Source of the DNA: Cycas panzhihuaensis
Taxonomy: Eukaryota > Cycadophyta
NCBI GenBank assembly: GCA_023213395.1
Contig: CM041465.1
Location: forward strand, 103,175,741-103,239,740
Direction: 5' to 3'
Length of the DNA: 64,000 bases
Positions 25,822-38,304 of this stretch are shown here, one piece after another (position 1 is the stretch's first letter; every line of letters begins with the position of its first letter). The notes below the pieces were generated by a model. The model was not told the origin of the DNA. It searched no databases and worked only from the letters and a program-made list of their open reading frames with translations. The position numbers and the translations under genes were made by a program.

Positions 25822-26244
25822 ATGGTACTACTTATCTTCACTGACGAAGGAAGCCGTGGTAATCTAGGACCTTTTACCGCTGCATGGATCCTCCATGACC
25901 CCTCCAAATATGACTATATATGCTCTAGAATCTTCCTCCCCGAGGCCATAAATAATGAAGCTAAATACACATCTATTATTGAGGCCCTTATCGATGTACT
26001 TCACTTTTACCATGGTCCCATCATCCTCTTTTATGACTCTCAGATCATGACATTGCAACTAACCCAGGTTTACCAAGTATGTTACCCACGATTGAGAGCC
26101 CTTGCTTCGATCGCTAGATCCATTTTATCTCATTTCTCTTTATTGGATGTTTAACATATTCCTTAAGACTTAAACACTGAGGTAAATGGCCTTGTTCATC
26201 GCATCCTCGAACATTATCTATTTCTTTTGGATGATCCCCCTTAG
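25822..26244 (+). pseudogene. E1 separate archaeal-type RNase H (aRNH)
   Basis: A 423-bp frame, the same length as in E2 and E3, starting MVLLIFTDEGSRGN. Of the four DEDD residues, Asp8 and Asp72 (YDSQ) remain, Glu48 has become Lys (NNEAKY) and Asp122 has become Asn (EVNGL). One stop TAA at 26152-26154 cuts it after 110 codons; the frame then continues to TAG 26242. It would degrade the RNA strand of RNA-DNA hybrids during reverse transcription. This copy is dead. Confidence 0.85.
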
Positions 26245-26393
26245 ATAGCCTAATGGGTCACCCGATCACCCAGGCTTTGGGATTGTCCCTTCTCCATTTG
26301 TGATCCCTTCGCACCTCCAAAGGTAGGCTACTAATGAGGCTAAACTATTGTGACCATCATGTTTATTTCCCTACCTTGCCTTTCTGATCTAAG

Positions 26394-26473
26394 AGGATCT
26401 ACCATATGTTTACAGGAGGCAGAAAATACTAGGAGGATCTACCATATGTCTACAGGATGCAGAAAATGCTAGG
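26394..26473. repeat. 40-bp direct tandem duplication
   Basis: Two 40-bp units starting AGGATCTACCATATG at 26394 and 26434, differing at a few positions, at the left side of a block absent from E3. Confidence 0.85.
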
Positions 26474-27310
26474 CATTGGCACAATTGAAAGAGATATGGC
26501 TAAATGGTATCTAACTTATATGAAATTTTGTGGAAAGGAAGAAGACACATCCCACTACATGTGTACAAAAGGTGGGGTTAAGAAAATATCATTTGATTAG
26601 ATTTCAAGCCTTGTTTTACAGAAAATGATCCCATAGCCAACAGAAAAATAACAAATACATACTATAATTAAATCAATAAAAATGTGGCCAACAGATATCT
26701 AAATGAGCTAAAATTTTGAGGAATCAAAGGGGATATATGTTCCTATATGTATACCAAATTTGAGCCAAATTGGAGTTTGTTAACCCTAGGTACAAGCTGC
26801 AACTTTTAAGAATTGCATGAAGTCTACTTGGATAACATGCATTCTGGCTGCTAGTGGTTATACTTGCATGATTGCCACTTGTTAAACATGGAATTTGGGT
26901 TTCTTTCTATAAATTGAGCCCTCTTGAGCTTATTTAGGTGATGGGAGACTTGGTTCTTGAAGGTGAAAGGTACTTGACTTGGGAAGCATCCTTGGAGAAG
27001 CATTTTGGAGGGTTGGAGTCCCCCTTATGGTATAATTATATCATCTATTCCTTGTAATTTGACCATTCTTTTGCTAGTTGTTTTCTCCACCATTAAATGG
27101 AGATTTTTATAGTTTAATAAAAGTATTACTCTTTACTTTTGGAGAAATGACAAGCATAAATAATTTGGTATAGAATTTCCTTTTGTGGGCTCATTCTTAT
27201 TTTGATGTTATTGAGATTTCTACACTAACTCCCAGGATCTCAAGGAGAAAGGTTGATAATTGACTTCTTCACTAATTAAACTCTATTTTGGGATCACTTT
27301 CATACCACTC
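26474..27310. other. E1-specific insertion, unclassified
   Basis: About 0.8-0.9 kb with no counterpart between the RNase H gene and the polypurine tract of E3, where flanking sequence on both sides does align. It contains a TATA-like TCTATAAATTGAGC near 26910 and AATAAAAG near 27117, as a solo LTR might, but I could not define TG/CA ends or a target duplication. Confidence 0.35.
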
Positions 27311-27643
27311 ATGGTACGAGGCCCTTGCACTTTGATTTCCATATGTATATACCTCTTGCTCATATTTGCTTATTGATTGTATTCATAACCACGCACATCA
27401 CTCATCTCGTACAGGTGCGATGGGGGTACCCCCCTCATCCCCTCTTTCTTTCATATCAGATTTTAGGGCGACGTATAGGTAGCCCCTATGCCATCCCTTC
27501 TTCTTCATTGTCCATGCGATCTACCATAACACCTACTATTTCCCTTAGATGATGACACCTTTTCATATTAGTACACAATACTAATCTTTGTGTTAACAGC
27601 ATTTGCCATCACCAGATGCTTCCGAGCAGTGAGGCTCTACTAC

Positions 27644-27654
27644 TAAGGGGGTAG
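27644..27654 (+). other. E1 polypurine tract
   Basis: TAAGGGGGTAG immediately before the 3' LTR. Confidence 0.85.
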
Positions 27655-30600
27655 TGTTTCCCGGCTACCAAAAATAGACATAGATGACGCCTCTTAGGTA
27701 GGCACATGTATATCTCTAACCTCGCTCTTCATTTACTCCAAGATATCACAAGATGTTTTAGTAGATGCATTATGCATGGTATTATTACTTGCATGATTGA
27801 TATGCTTGGCTCGCCTACTCTTTTATACTTATAATTATCATTTCAGCCTATAATGAATCAGGACATATATCCTATGGCATTATATATCCCTCTATCATGT
27901 CTCCATAGAACTCTTGAGTACTCCTGGGCTCCCGCAGCCCACTTTTGATCATTTTTGGCATTGCATGATCCCTAACTACTTGTTTTAGGCATGATCACCC
28001 TTGCACTTACCACTTATCCCACGTTGGGACCTTATTATCATTCTTTTCTCACTTGATGAGGTCATGTCGATGCCTAAGGGGTCTCTTAGATGCCTTACTA
28101 GTCTAGTATACAGCTCTGTAAGGGCCTAGGACACTTCTTTTGGGGGCCTCCTAGGCCTTCCTTTACTTTTCCCTTTGTTTTATTTGCACTGTAGTACTGT
28201 TTGTAATACCACAACAAACTTGGCAATACTGCAAAGTTTGCCATGAGGTGACTGTTCATTAGCATCCACAGCCTGGCAATGGCTAGTTTCACATTTATTG
28301 TGAAACTGACATGTGGTAGGATGTTGTTTCCTACCTAGAGTGAACCCTAATCGCTTGATAGACTAAATTTAGGTATAGAAACTTAATTTCAAACTCATTT
28401 TACCTCTCTTAGATCCTTTGAGAAAAGAAAAAAATGCCTCTAACTGGTATCTCCTGCTCTCTTCTCCTACCTCCTTCCTTCTTTAGGGTAAAACCCCAAG
28501 TTATAGGTTTGTAATAGCTCATTTTTAGCAGGTTTCCTCCCTCAAGTGCTCACTCCAATTGCCACATCAAGCTTTTGCAAGTTTCCCACCTTTCTTTGGC
28601 TATTAAGTAGAGCCTCTCCACAGGAGGGATCCTTCTCCCTCCATTGGTTCATGAGGCAATATCTATCTCAAGCTAGTTTTAGTAATGATCTTAGATCTAT
28701 ACCTTACTATTCTTTCCTTTAACAAGTGTATTTTGTAAATACTTTCCTTTATTTACCCAGAAATATTACATATACACTTGTTTCTTTGGTTCTCTTTGAA
28801 GGAAGGCAAACCCTTCCTTCCCCTTGTTCATCCTCCAACACCTCTTAGGTTCCTCTTAGGCCACAAGCAGGTGGATCATAGGAACTTGCAGAAAGGGAAA
28901 AGAGGAACTTAAGGCTAGGGTTTTGACCCTCATCGTTGCATCCTCCAGTGCAGCTCCCTACCTTTCTCATTTCTCCTACGTCATATCCACCCTACATGCC
29001 AAGGAAACCCTTGGGTGAAGGCTTCAGTTGGTTGTAATGTTGGTAGCCACTTGCAATGCTTGCAACTAACTCTCATACATCACCTAATATTAGGTCCTCT
29101 AGTGAATCTTGTTATTTGTGAGATTCCTACCCTATTTTGCAAATCTTGCAAAGGTTACAACATTGCAACTTTTGTAACGTTTATGGTTTTTGCATCTTTT
29201 ATAGCTTTTGCCCTTGCAAGCTATTTCATCTTCTTTGTTTCCCTGAAGCTACAAACCCTCTTAATTTGCTACTTAGAGTACTTGAGCATGTGGAGGTGTC
29301 TTGTTCGGAGGGGCTGGCTATTCTAAGGCTTTCCTTCTCACTCCTTTTACTCTCCTTTTTTCCCTCTAAATTTTGTTTAGAAACTTTGAATGCATATTGA
29401 GAAAGGTTGAAAAGCATATTATTTCCTTTTCCTTAAATGCATATAAGCAAGCTTAGATTTCTTTTCAGTAAACATATGTACATACACATACACAAATATC
29501 TATTTACTCTCGTATATGCACATAATCTCTTGTAGAAAGGGAGTCAGTCTATCAAGCAGACTTTGCTTTCTTTGAGCAAGGAGGAACCACAATAAAAGAT
29601 ATGTGCATCTCATCACTATTCATTTCTTTTGGAACTTTTCCTTGCAACTTTTCTTTATTTCCTTTTGCACAAATATTTCAGGGAAGGTAAGGAAGCCCCA
29701 CTAACATTTTGCCTACAATGCCAACCACGACAAGGAGCGCAAGGTGATCGGTGAAGGGATTACAACAAAGGAAGGGAGGTGCATTTCACCAACTGACTTG
29801 GTTCCAAGTGCACTTTCTCTAACTTCTCCTTCCCCCTTTATCCCTTTCTCCCATTTTTCCCAAAGGAAAAGAGAAGAAAGAAGGTTACATTCTATTTTGA
29901 TTGAAATCATTTACTTGGTATTCTTTTGAAAGGAAAGTTATGCATTACATTAGCATGCATCAACTTCACTTCTTTTCCCTCCTTGTTGTATGAACATTCA
30001 AATGGGGGTAGTTTGGGTTGATGCACTACTCATATTGCATCTGTAGAGGAAAGCGATAAAATAGGTTTATTTCCCTTATTGCATTTCTCTCCTTCGCATA
30101 CTCTTTGTATTCTCAAGGGTGGGAATATAAAGGGAGCTTAGGCCTTTTAATAGTTGGTTTTTTTCTCCCATGCATCATTGAAATGAATTGCATTAGTCAT
30201 TACACTCTCTTCTCCCTTTATATTACCTCCTTCCCTTATTTCTTTGTCCTTTCATTTATAAAAGTAAAGGAGAGAGAGGAAAGAAAGAGAGAAAAAGAAG
30301 AGAGTTTCTTTCAAATTGCATTTACTTGGTGGCAATAGTATTTTGTATCATTACAATACTTTCTTTTTTAGTAAAATAAGGACATATCCTAGAACTATTG
30401 GCACACTTAGTCACTTGCTTATTCCATATAAACCCTAGAGGCATCCCCTTTAGGTAATCCTTGGAAAGGCACCCCATTTGCCTTGCCCTTCTTGAGGTTT
30501 GGTTCTTCTACACCAATCCCCCTCCTCTTTTGTACTCTTTTAACTTGCCATCCCTCTCTTATTCCATAGGTACCCCTCTTCTACTTAGATTTGCCTCCTC

Positions 30601-30927
30601 TTTTCCCTTCCTTCTGGGAAAAATGCTTTAGTCCTCCCTCTCCTTCCTCAACCCTTCAGGATAGGAGAGTCCCCCTTGAGGCTACTGGGAAAACTGAGGA
30701 CGTCTTCACCCATTTTGAATTTAAGAAGGTGCTTGCCTAAAGGGAGGGTGACCCCAAACCTACATTCTAATGCACTATTTGCATGTCCCTAATCCTATGT
30801 TCTAATACACAAATGTCATTTATGGATGACCTATCCCCACATTCTCAAGGATCTTTAAGTCTTTTGTTTAGTGATAGCATACGCTTGATCCCCTTGTGTT
30901 TAGTGACCTCCCAGAGGTGTGCTTCCA
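27655..30927 (+). repeat. E1 3' LTR
   Basis: 3.27 kb from TGTTTCCCGGCTACC to GTGTGCTTCCA; homologous to 4893-8130. The palindrome at 28215-28240 matches the one at 5455-5480. Confidence 0.88.
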
Positions 30928-31130
30928 CTATGATAGATACATAAAGCATCAATTAATTCCTCTATGATGCTAGTGTACTTAGCTACATTATTGATAACTT
31001 TGGGTAAGTAGACTCCAAAGCATATAAAGGTCTATATTAAGCGATCCTAGATGGTCTAGGTTATAATAAAGGGCTATGATTCCCATGGATACCCCTATTA
31101 GCATGGATGATTAGGGTGGACTTATTGAAT
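30928..31130 (-). pseudogene. E0 downstream RNase H (aRNH), N-terminal half
   Basis: On the minus strand, in shifting frames, this reads LIIHANRGIHGNHSP and then GVYLPKVINNVAKYTSIIEE, equivalent to LLVFTDGGSRGNPGP and GVFLPEATNNEAEYTVVIEA of E3. It ends at the E1 LTR; the rest is at 4700-4892. Start position is approximate. Confidence 0.75.
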
Positions 31131-31276
31131 AAAAGGGGGTGGTAGGAATCAACCAATGTTGTAAGAACTCAAGTAGGCATGTATACTCTAATTGAGATGA
31201 TGAGCAAGACTTGGTCCTCAAGAGTGACTATATACTAGTGTCACAACCACTTTTAAGACCTATGGTAGGCTATAGT
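31131..31276 (-). other. E0 sequence upstream of its RNase H
   Basis: Short remnant of E0 between its RNase H start and the Copia-2 insertion; no feature visible. The antisense gene of E0, if it exists, would lie past the window. Confidence 0.45.
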
Positions 31277-31558
31277 TGATGGATGTTAATGCATCAAGGT
31301 CATTAGATAATTATATAAAGGTGACTTTAGGTTAGCTAAGTCACATAGTTAAATGTAATTTCATTTATATTTAAGTGTAATTTCAAGATCATGTCATTAA
31401 GCAGGAAACTCCTTTCAAAAACTTAATGCACATCCTCTGAGAGAGTCATAATTCTCACCTCTCATTTTTTCTCTTAATATTATTTTCATTATTTTGCTCT
31501 TATTATGTGTCATTACTTTAGTATAGTGGAGTGTGGCAACTAGATCCTTCATCCAACA
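31277..31558 (+). repeat. Copia-2 5' LTR
   Basis: 282 bp, TGATGGATGTTAATGCATC to ...CATCCAACA, alignable with the reverse complement of 25013-25324 (shared TTAATGxATCAAGGTCATT). The PBS follows two bases later. Confidence 0.85.
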
Positions 31559-31560
31559 AC

Positions 31561-31572
31561 TAGTATCAGAGC
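31561..31572 (+). other. Copia-2 primer binding site
   Basis: TAGTATCAGAGC, one change from the tRNA-Met site TGGTATCAGAGC of Copia-1. Confidence 0.9.
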
Positions 31573-33605
31573 TATTATTGATCGCGTCCCCACTAGGCTT
31601 GCATAGAACCATTAATGTCTCTCACTCATAATTCATTTGAAGTTGAGAGCTTATTTGATAAATTTATTTTGTATTAGAGAGCTTAAAATTATATTATTTT
31701 ATATGTTGTTATATTTTCTATGTGTGCAAAATTTTAAAGGTGAAAAAGATAGATTTTTGAAGCTATTTGGTTACCAAAACAACCTTGTAAGCATTAAAGG
31801 CCTAAAATTTTATGAAAATTTTGACTATTTCATATTTTAATAAAATTTGACATGTCAGATTACCTTGATAAGTGGATCATTTTTATCTTATAGAGCATCT
31901 TTAGATTCAACTTATAACAACCAATTTTGGCTTAAATAAAAAGGTCAAATTTTGTAGATCAGTGACCTAGGACACTTTTCTCAATGAAATCCTTTAAATA
32001 AGAGCTAAAGTTTTCAAAGTTTTTTTGAGGGATCTAGTAGATTTATGTCTCAAGATCATTTTTAGATAAATCTCATCAACTTTCATCTACTAGTTAATGA
32101 GATCTTTGCAGTTTTTTAACAGATATTGAATCTGCCTACTCAACCCCATAAAAACTATTACGAGGGCATTTTAGGCAGTTTTTTTGCCATTCTTAGAGAT
32201 GGTATAGAAGGAAAAGTTTATGTACGTGTCAAGATAAAGCTTTTGACATATTAAGGTTTAGATTCTAAGATAGTAAATCTAGCAAGATTTAGCTTTTGTA
32301 TTTTTTTCAAGCAAATTATTTTTCATAACTTTTCATAAAATTGACTTCACTATCTTATAAAAAATGACATTCTGAATACTTTTTTCTTTTATCATAAATT
32401 TAAATTCCATCATTTAGGCCTCTATACTTATAATTTTTAGAATATTTTACCCATTTATTATTATTTATAGATTTTATAAAAAATAAAATCATAAAATAGA
32501 ACAAAATAACATGCATATAGATTTAGAAAAATTAGCATTTTAGCGGCAAATTGATCCACATTTTGGCCCTTTGTGGCTTTTGTATTGAAATTTCTAAATA
32601 TATATTTAGAAACATTGTACTAAAGCAAGGGAAACCTTAAATTGGAAGTAACATCCAATTCTCCTACTAGATCTAACACACTTTTTCTATTTCCATACAT
32701 AGCATAAAGTAACATATAAAGTAGTAATAATAATAAAGCAAGCATAGAAGACAAGTAAGTACATTTAGCATCTTTCTATTTTAGTTTTTAGTTCAAGTCA
32801 TTCAAAAATAACTTACATTATTTCTTAAAAGGAATCTTATCTATATGACTTATACTGCCAGTTCTTGACTTGTGCACACACTTACCTGTTGAAATAGACT
32901 ATGGTTAGCTGAAGTCTAGGACCTAAGGTAGGTATAAATTTCATACTTAGTTTGGTCTTAACCAGAATAGTGGTTGAGGGATAAGTTAGCCATACCTACA
33001 ACCTCTAATCAGGGATAATCTTGATAACCACCCAGGAAAACTAAAATTAAGATTAAAATATACACAGTCCAATATCTGTCATAGCTATGGGATACACATG
33101 TGTCATTTGACTCTTTAGAGGAGGTATATAGCTACTCACTAGTGATCTAGGTGAGAACTTGGAGTACCTAGGCTCCACTGTGCCTTGGATTTTATTACCA
33201 ATCATAAGTATAGGTATAGCAGGTGAAGCCCCTAATATGTATACTAGAAGCCCTCTTAGGCATCAACACATCAAATACTTTAGACTTGAGATAGAGGTTT
33301 GGGTTTGATCATATATCTTACATCAAACTTAGTTTTTTAGTTGTGTGCATCCATATGCCACTTCTACATGGGCATAATTATGATCACATGATACATCATT
33401 TATCTTTATGATCATTATATTACCATTTGTATATATCATCAAACCTTATTACGTCAGGAGTATTTACCATAAGTGTTAGTGGCCTATTATCGCTACTTGC
33501 TACTTAATCATATTTCTCCCTGTTATGTCAAGTGTATCAGACACGTGCCAATGGCATTTTCATTTACTATTTTTTCACTATCTCTTTTACTTCATCATCT
33601 TCACC
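31573..33605 (+). other. Copia-2 long leader
   Basis: 2.0 kb between PBS and gag, conserved with the Copia-1 leader in several blocks (for example around 31850-32170 and 32880-33260). No convincing coding frame. Confidence 0.6.
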
Positions 33606-34740
33606 ATGTCTTCTCAATTTAAGTAGAATATAAACTGCATCTTAAAAGGGAAAGACAATTGAGATCTATGGTATACTAGAGTGAAGAATGCTGCTAAGCA
33701 TAAAAGCCTTTCGAGAGCCCATCTATAGCTTATACCTATCATTCTTGCGATAGTAATGGCACCTGCCTTTGGAGGAATGCCACCTGTAGCTCTAATAGAT
33801 CTTGCAGTTAAATTACAATGAGAGATCGATGATGAGAAGATTCATGCAAGTATTTTATTAGTGACTGATCACTCCCTACACAATTTAATTAATGAAGAAC
33901 AACGCGATATAACTTGAAAAGTCCTCAAGGTTCTTAAAAATGATTTTGATGCAAATTCTAACCTTGAATTTGTTCATCTAGTCTTAAAGATGAACAAGAT
34001 GAAGATGTAGAAGGGATGTGTATATGAAGTAATCAACCTCTTTTGACCAATCAAACAAGCAATAGACAAAGATTTTAAGACCTAATACATTACATGGGCA
34101 TTTCTTATATAGTCCTCTTTATATGTACTTGATTATAAGAACTTACTTGGGAGTTTTCAATCAAGTGGAACATTGAAGATACTTAACCTCAAAGCTCTTG
34201 CTGAGAAGTTTATAGAATATCATAAGACATTTGATAGTAATTTTATAACTTCAAATCCTCTTTCAGATACAGCTTTTGATGTGGAAGAAGAAGTATGCTT
34301 CTCAAAGAATTAGAGTCTCTCTTGTGGTAGGGAAAATAACCAAGTAAGAGGTAGAGGAAATTGGCCATAAGGTTAATAGAACCCTCAATAATAATAGCCT
34401 AAACAGTCTTAAGGCTAGGCACCACTTTTTAATGTAAGACATTTAGGCCAAACCAGTACTTCAGGAATTGAAAATTAGATTATTATATGCGAAAGGTGAA
34501 ATAGGAAAGGGCACCTTGTAAAGGATTGTCGTATATCTACATATAAGTTGCCTAAGTTTCAATAGAAATACAAGGCTCATAATGTTGATGAAACATATGA
34601 AGAACAGTTTGGTGGTATAGGTTTTACTCAAGCATATATTCAAAGACTCGAGGGAAGAACCATTAATTAAACTAAGAGGTATTTTGAAGCTCATTATGGC
34701 TGTGCCACTCATGATCTTGAATCACTAATACAAACCCCTC
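33606..34740 (+). pseudogene. Copia-2 gag
   Basis: ATG at 33606 (MSSQF). The zinc knuckle at 34488-34529 reads CER*NRKGHLVKDC: the CX2CX4HX4C pattern with the second Cys codon now TGA. Other stops are present. Gag would form the particle and bind RNA; this copy is dead. Confidence 0.8.
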
Positions 34741-34877
34741 TCAGAGTCACAAATAACATAACTTCAAACACCTCCTCATGGATCATGGATACATGAGCGA
34801 TACAACATATGACCTACAATTAGGATGTATATCAAATTTTTGATTCTAATGTATATGGTGTCATTTACATGGATGAC
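34741..34877 (+). pseudogene. Copia-2 protease start, truncated
   Basis: The frame reaches the protease active site at 34779-34799, WIMDT followed by TGA in place of Gly, and is then cut by the E2 LTR at 34878. Confidence 0.75.
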
Positions 34878-35723
34878 TGAAATGCTCCAGTGGGGTGGTC
34901 TCCTACATTTAGTAAGATATGACTATATAAAGCTGAGTCGGGTTAAGAGTTGGATCAATCGGTAAAGAATCACTACGTAGGGCATCCATGCGCTGGAGCG
35001 CGGATTTGGACCTGTAAATGGTGCCTAATTGCTTCAAGGTGATCTTGGGAAGGGGACGCAAGGTGAGGCCTTGGGTCATCCCTAAAAGGTGAGGCCCTCC
35101 TACCCCTTGGATGGCCGGGAAGAGGAAGAAGGGACCTAAAGGGTCCCGTCTTCTCAAGGAAGAGAGAAGGTGACGTACAGGTGGGGTGTGTGTAATAAAA
35201 TATCCTACGTGTGGGCTAATCAAAGAAGTGAGGGACGAGTGGCTCATATTCAAGGAAAACTGCCTACACGTAATAAAAATAACTATGAATAAAAGATACA
35301 CAAATGCAAAGATGTATTCCTTCCCTTTTTCTATTTCCTACGTGTTTTTATATGCAAACATATGCATTGGAGAAAAATGCTATAGGAAAAGACAAAAGAG
35401 AAAAGAAGAATACATGGACATGGCGTGCGGATGAAGTGTTATGATTCTCATTGCTTTACGCGCCTTCCCGCTCCAACTTGTCGCGTAGGTGAGACCAACC
35501 GGCGATGGTTGTCGTGAGCAAATGAAGGGGCTAACTTACCTCCCTAAAGTATGCAAAAGGAGTAAAGCAAGGCAAAGTAGCAAAAAAAGGAAACGAGGAA
35601 AAGCAACTAACAAGAGACTAACCTGTTAACCAGCTCGTCTCATGTGTATCTCCGCTATCACAAAACCTGTCAATCAAAACATGCAAGTTTCCCCCTCTCG
35701 GAAGAGGGGATACCAAATATATC

Positions 35724-35763
<40 letters not shown>

Positions 35764-37516
35764 GAGATGAAATCAAACTAAATCAAGAACATGTGCACAT
35801 TACTCCAAAGAACTCAAAACAAGACTCGAGTAAGCAACCACACCAACCGGTACCTAAAGCAAAAGAGTTAGCCTCGGAATGGCTAGCTCACCTATAGAAA
35901 TCCCCACGTAGCCTCGGGGAAAGAGAAATAAACTATATTGACTAAGTGGGGCAGCGGGCAAGAAAGGAGAGAAACTAGTGGGATGATATGTGAGCACACC
36001 CAAGGGATGAGGTGCTATGAGCAGCAGATCGTCCAGTTGGGGTAAGCTATAGGTCATGAACCAACCGGGAGCAGTTTTAGGGCTTATGTGGTGCCCAAAA
36101 CCAGCAAACGTGGGTTTGAAACTAGTATGGCAAGGGGCTATCAACACTGGTTCTAATTTAGAGATAGGCTCCCAAGTCCCTAGCCCAACTTCAAGGGAGG
36201 TAGTAGGTGCAAGGGGAAGGAAAAGAAGGGTCTGGACCCTTGGGGAGAAGGTCAACAAAGGGGACTAGCCCAGCCTTTCTCCCTTCGCTTTTCCTTGTGT
36301 CACCCCCTTTGCACAGCCACCTTAAAGTGGACTTGCAGGAAAATGAGAGGAAGCACTACAATGCAAGGTGCAAAGAGCTAGTGCTAAATGACTACAAAGT
36401 CAAGAAAAGCAAATATACCAAACACTATCCATAAAAAGTAAGGAAAGAACCTGAATCTTAGGGCAAATATTGAGGAATACCTTACAGCAGAGAATAGGAG
36501 TTTATTTATGTAGGAAAATAGAAGAAAGAACCTGCATTTGGCAGGATTTAGAGGCTGGTTTGGAGGAGAGGCCACTATGAGAAAACCACTATGGTATTGA
36601 GACCTTGGAGCTTTTCCTTGGAGAGTTCTTGTGAATGCCCTTCTTTCCACTGTATGAACCTACAAGAGGAGGCTTGAGCTGTTGGTGCTAAGCCTGAGAT
36701 GCAACAACAATCCCTGTAGGAAGAGTAGCAGCTAAAGAGTATGCCTTTATGCAGTAGGTGATGGAGAGCTGTAGGAGTTTCATTAAAAAATGGAGGAAGA
36801 AGAGATACAAATGATTGACTTTTTGGTTTTTATCTTCCACTAACCCTAAGTAAATGTTTAGAGTCATGGGGAAGTCAAAAGGCACAGACGCCACATGGCA
36901 GTTCCGCGAAAAGAGCAGGAACTACCACGTCTATTTTAAAAAATAAATTCAAACAGTTGTACCACGGTAAACATCGTGATACCGCGGCAAATATCACGGT
37001 ACTGCTAAGTTTATAGCGGTGTGGACCTGCAGGCTAAAATCAGGTCAGAAATGGGGTTTGAAGCCAAACAGGGGGTATGCTAGGGTTGAATAAGGTGGGA
37101 ATTAGTGTCTAGATGACCAACAGGTGGTCAGAAGAGAAGGACGGGTCTCAACTGGGGGCCTTATCATACTTGGAAAGCGAATCAAAGTATAGGCAAGATG
37201 CTATCATGGGCGAGACACAACTGACTAAGGTGCCCGAGGGGCTACGGAGATGGTGTGGGTGGCTAAGTGCCATATGGGGCGCAGGACTCGCTGAAGAGTG
37301 CCCCCACTATGGGTCATCATAGGCTAAGTGGCATGCGACAGGCGCAAGCAGTGTGATCAAGCAAGAAAGCAATGCAGTCATGCAAATGATAGGCAAGCAT
37401 ACGTCAGGCAATCTACTAAGTGACTTTGGTTAAACAAGAGTGAGGATGGGAGTAAGAACATATACCTGAGCTTACCTGAGTCGATGTGTCCTGAGTCCAT
37501 TCCTGGTAGCGAAACA
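34878..37516 (-). repeat. E2 3' LTR
   Basis: 2.64 kb; the minus strand begins TGTTTCGCTACCAGGAATGG and ends ...GGAGCATTTCA. It aligns with the E3 LTRs, including the promoter-distal block containing TGCGCxGGAGCGC (about 34990-35010). A pure TA run lies at 35726-35760 and a palindromic block at 36960-37023. Confidence 0.88.
35726..35760. repeat. (TA)n microsatellite in E2 LTR
   Basis: About 17 uninterrupted TA units. Confidence 0.95.
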
Positions 37517-37526
37517 TCGCCTCGGC
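37517..37526 (-). other. E2 polypurine tract
   Basis: Minus-strand GCCGAGGCGA directly before the LTR start; weaker than the E0/E1 tracts but in the same place. Confidence 0.65.
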
Positions 37527-37881
37527 GTGAGCCTCAATGCTCAGAAGCATGGTGTGATGGCGAATGCTGATAACCAAAAACTATTAGTAGCACATGCATA
37601 TATATATACATATATATAAATAAACCATGAACATCATATGGACCAAGGGTGTCGATGAGTGTCATGGCAGAACGCATGGACAAGGGAGACGGAGAGGAGG
37701 GCAACATAGGGGCTGCCTATGTGTCATCTAAAAATCAACCTGTAAGTGAAGAAAGCTAATGAGGGAGATGCCCCTGTTGCTGAAGTGCAATGAGTGATAT
37801 GAGGGCACCCAATAGATGAAATAAGCAGGTCAGAATAAAGGCAACCAGAGACTTGAGCAATGGGCCGGCTAAACAAGCCTC

Positions 37882-38304
37882 TCAAAGGTGGTCGCCAAGA
37901 AGAGGGAGGCGACGCTCAAGGATGAGGCAGACGAGGCCGTCTGCCTCAGCATTGAGGTCCTGAGGGATGTGTCGAATGTAAATGGATGAGAAGCAGGCTA
38001 AGAGAGATCTAGTGGCCGAAGCGAGGGTCCTCAGGTGAGGGCATCGTACCTGGTAAACCTAGGTGAGATGGGACACAATAACCTGAGAATCACAAAGCAG
38101 AATGATAGGTCCGTTATGGAAACAGAGAGCGTCAGTAAGGGCTTTAATAATGACCGTGTACTCAGCTTTGTTATTGGTTGCCTTGAGGAGGAAGATCCCA
38201 AAGCACAGGAAATCGTGTCCGGAGGGGCTGCGAAGGATCCATGCAGTGGCAGAAGGTCTAGGGTTACCACGGCTTCTACCGTCGGTAAAGATGTAGAGGG
38301 ACAT
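37882..38304 (-). pseudogene. E2 separate archaeal-type RNase H (aRNH)
   Basis: A 423-bp frame starting MSLYIFTDGRSRGN and ending LERRLPLLGDHL, the same length as in E1 and E3. All four DEDD positions are kept: Asp8, Glu48 (NNKAEY), Asp72 (CDSQ) and Asp122 (EADG). One in-frame TAG at 38059-38061 (Gln in E3) stops it after 81 codons. Its role would be RNA removal in reverse transcription, separate from the polyprotein. It lies downstream of the antisense gene and before the polypurine tract. Confidence 0.88.

Larger units (their letters stand above)
4893..30927 (+). mobile_element. E1: Tat/Ogre-like Ty3/Gypsy retrotransposon (decayed, host of two insertions)
   Basis: E1 spans 26.0 kb including a 7.6-kb Copia element and a 0.64-kb solo LTR, about 17.8 kb without them. 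It has 5' LTR 4893-8130, PBS at 8132, gag-pol 8387-15692, stem-loop 15757-15814, antisense PMD gene, separate RNase H 25822-26244, polypurine tract and 3' LTR 27655-30927. Both flanks lie in the E0 RNase H gene. The immediate flanks (AGCCA left, CTATG right) do not form a target duplication, so that signature has been lost. Its 3.2-3.3 kb LTRs are longer than those of E2/E3 (2.5-2.6 kb), which suggests a separate subfamily. Stops and frameshifts occur throughout. Confidence 0.85.
31277..34877 (+). mobile_element. Copia-2: Ty1/Copia element, 5' part
   Basis: Relative of Copia-1 in plus orientation: 5' LTR, PBS, 2-kb leader, gag and the start of protease, cut at 34877 by the E2 3' LTR. Its other half must lie beyond 64000. 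It is inserted in E0. Confidence 0.88.
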
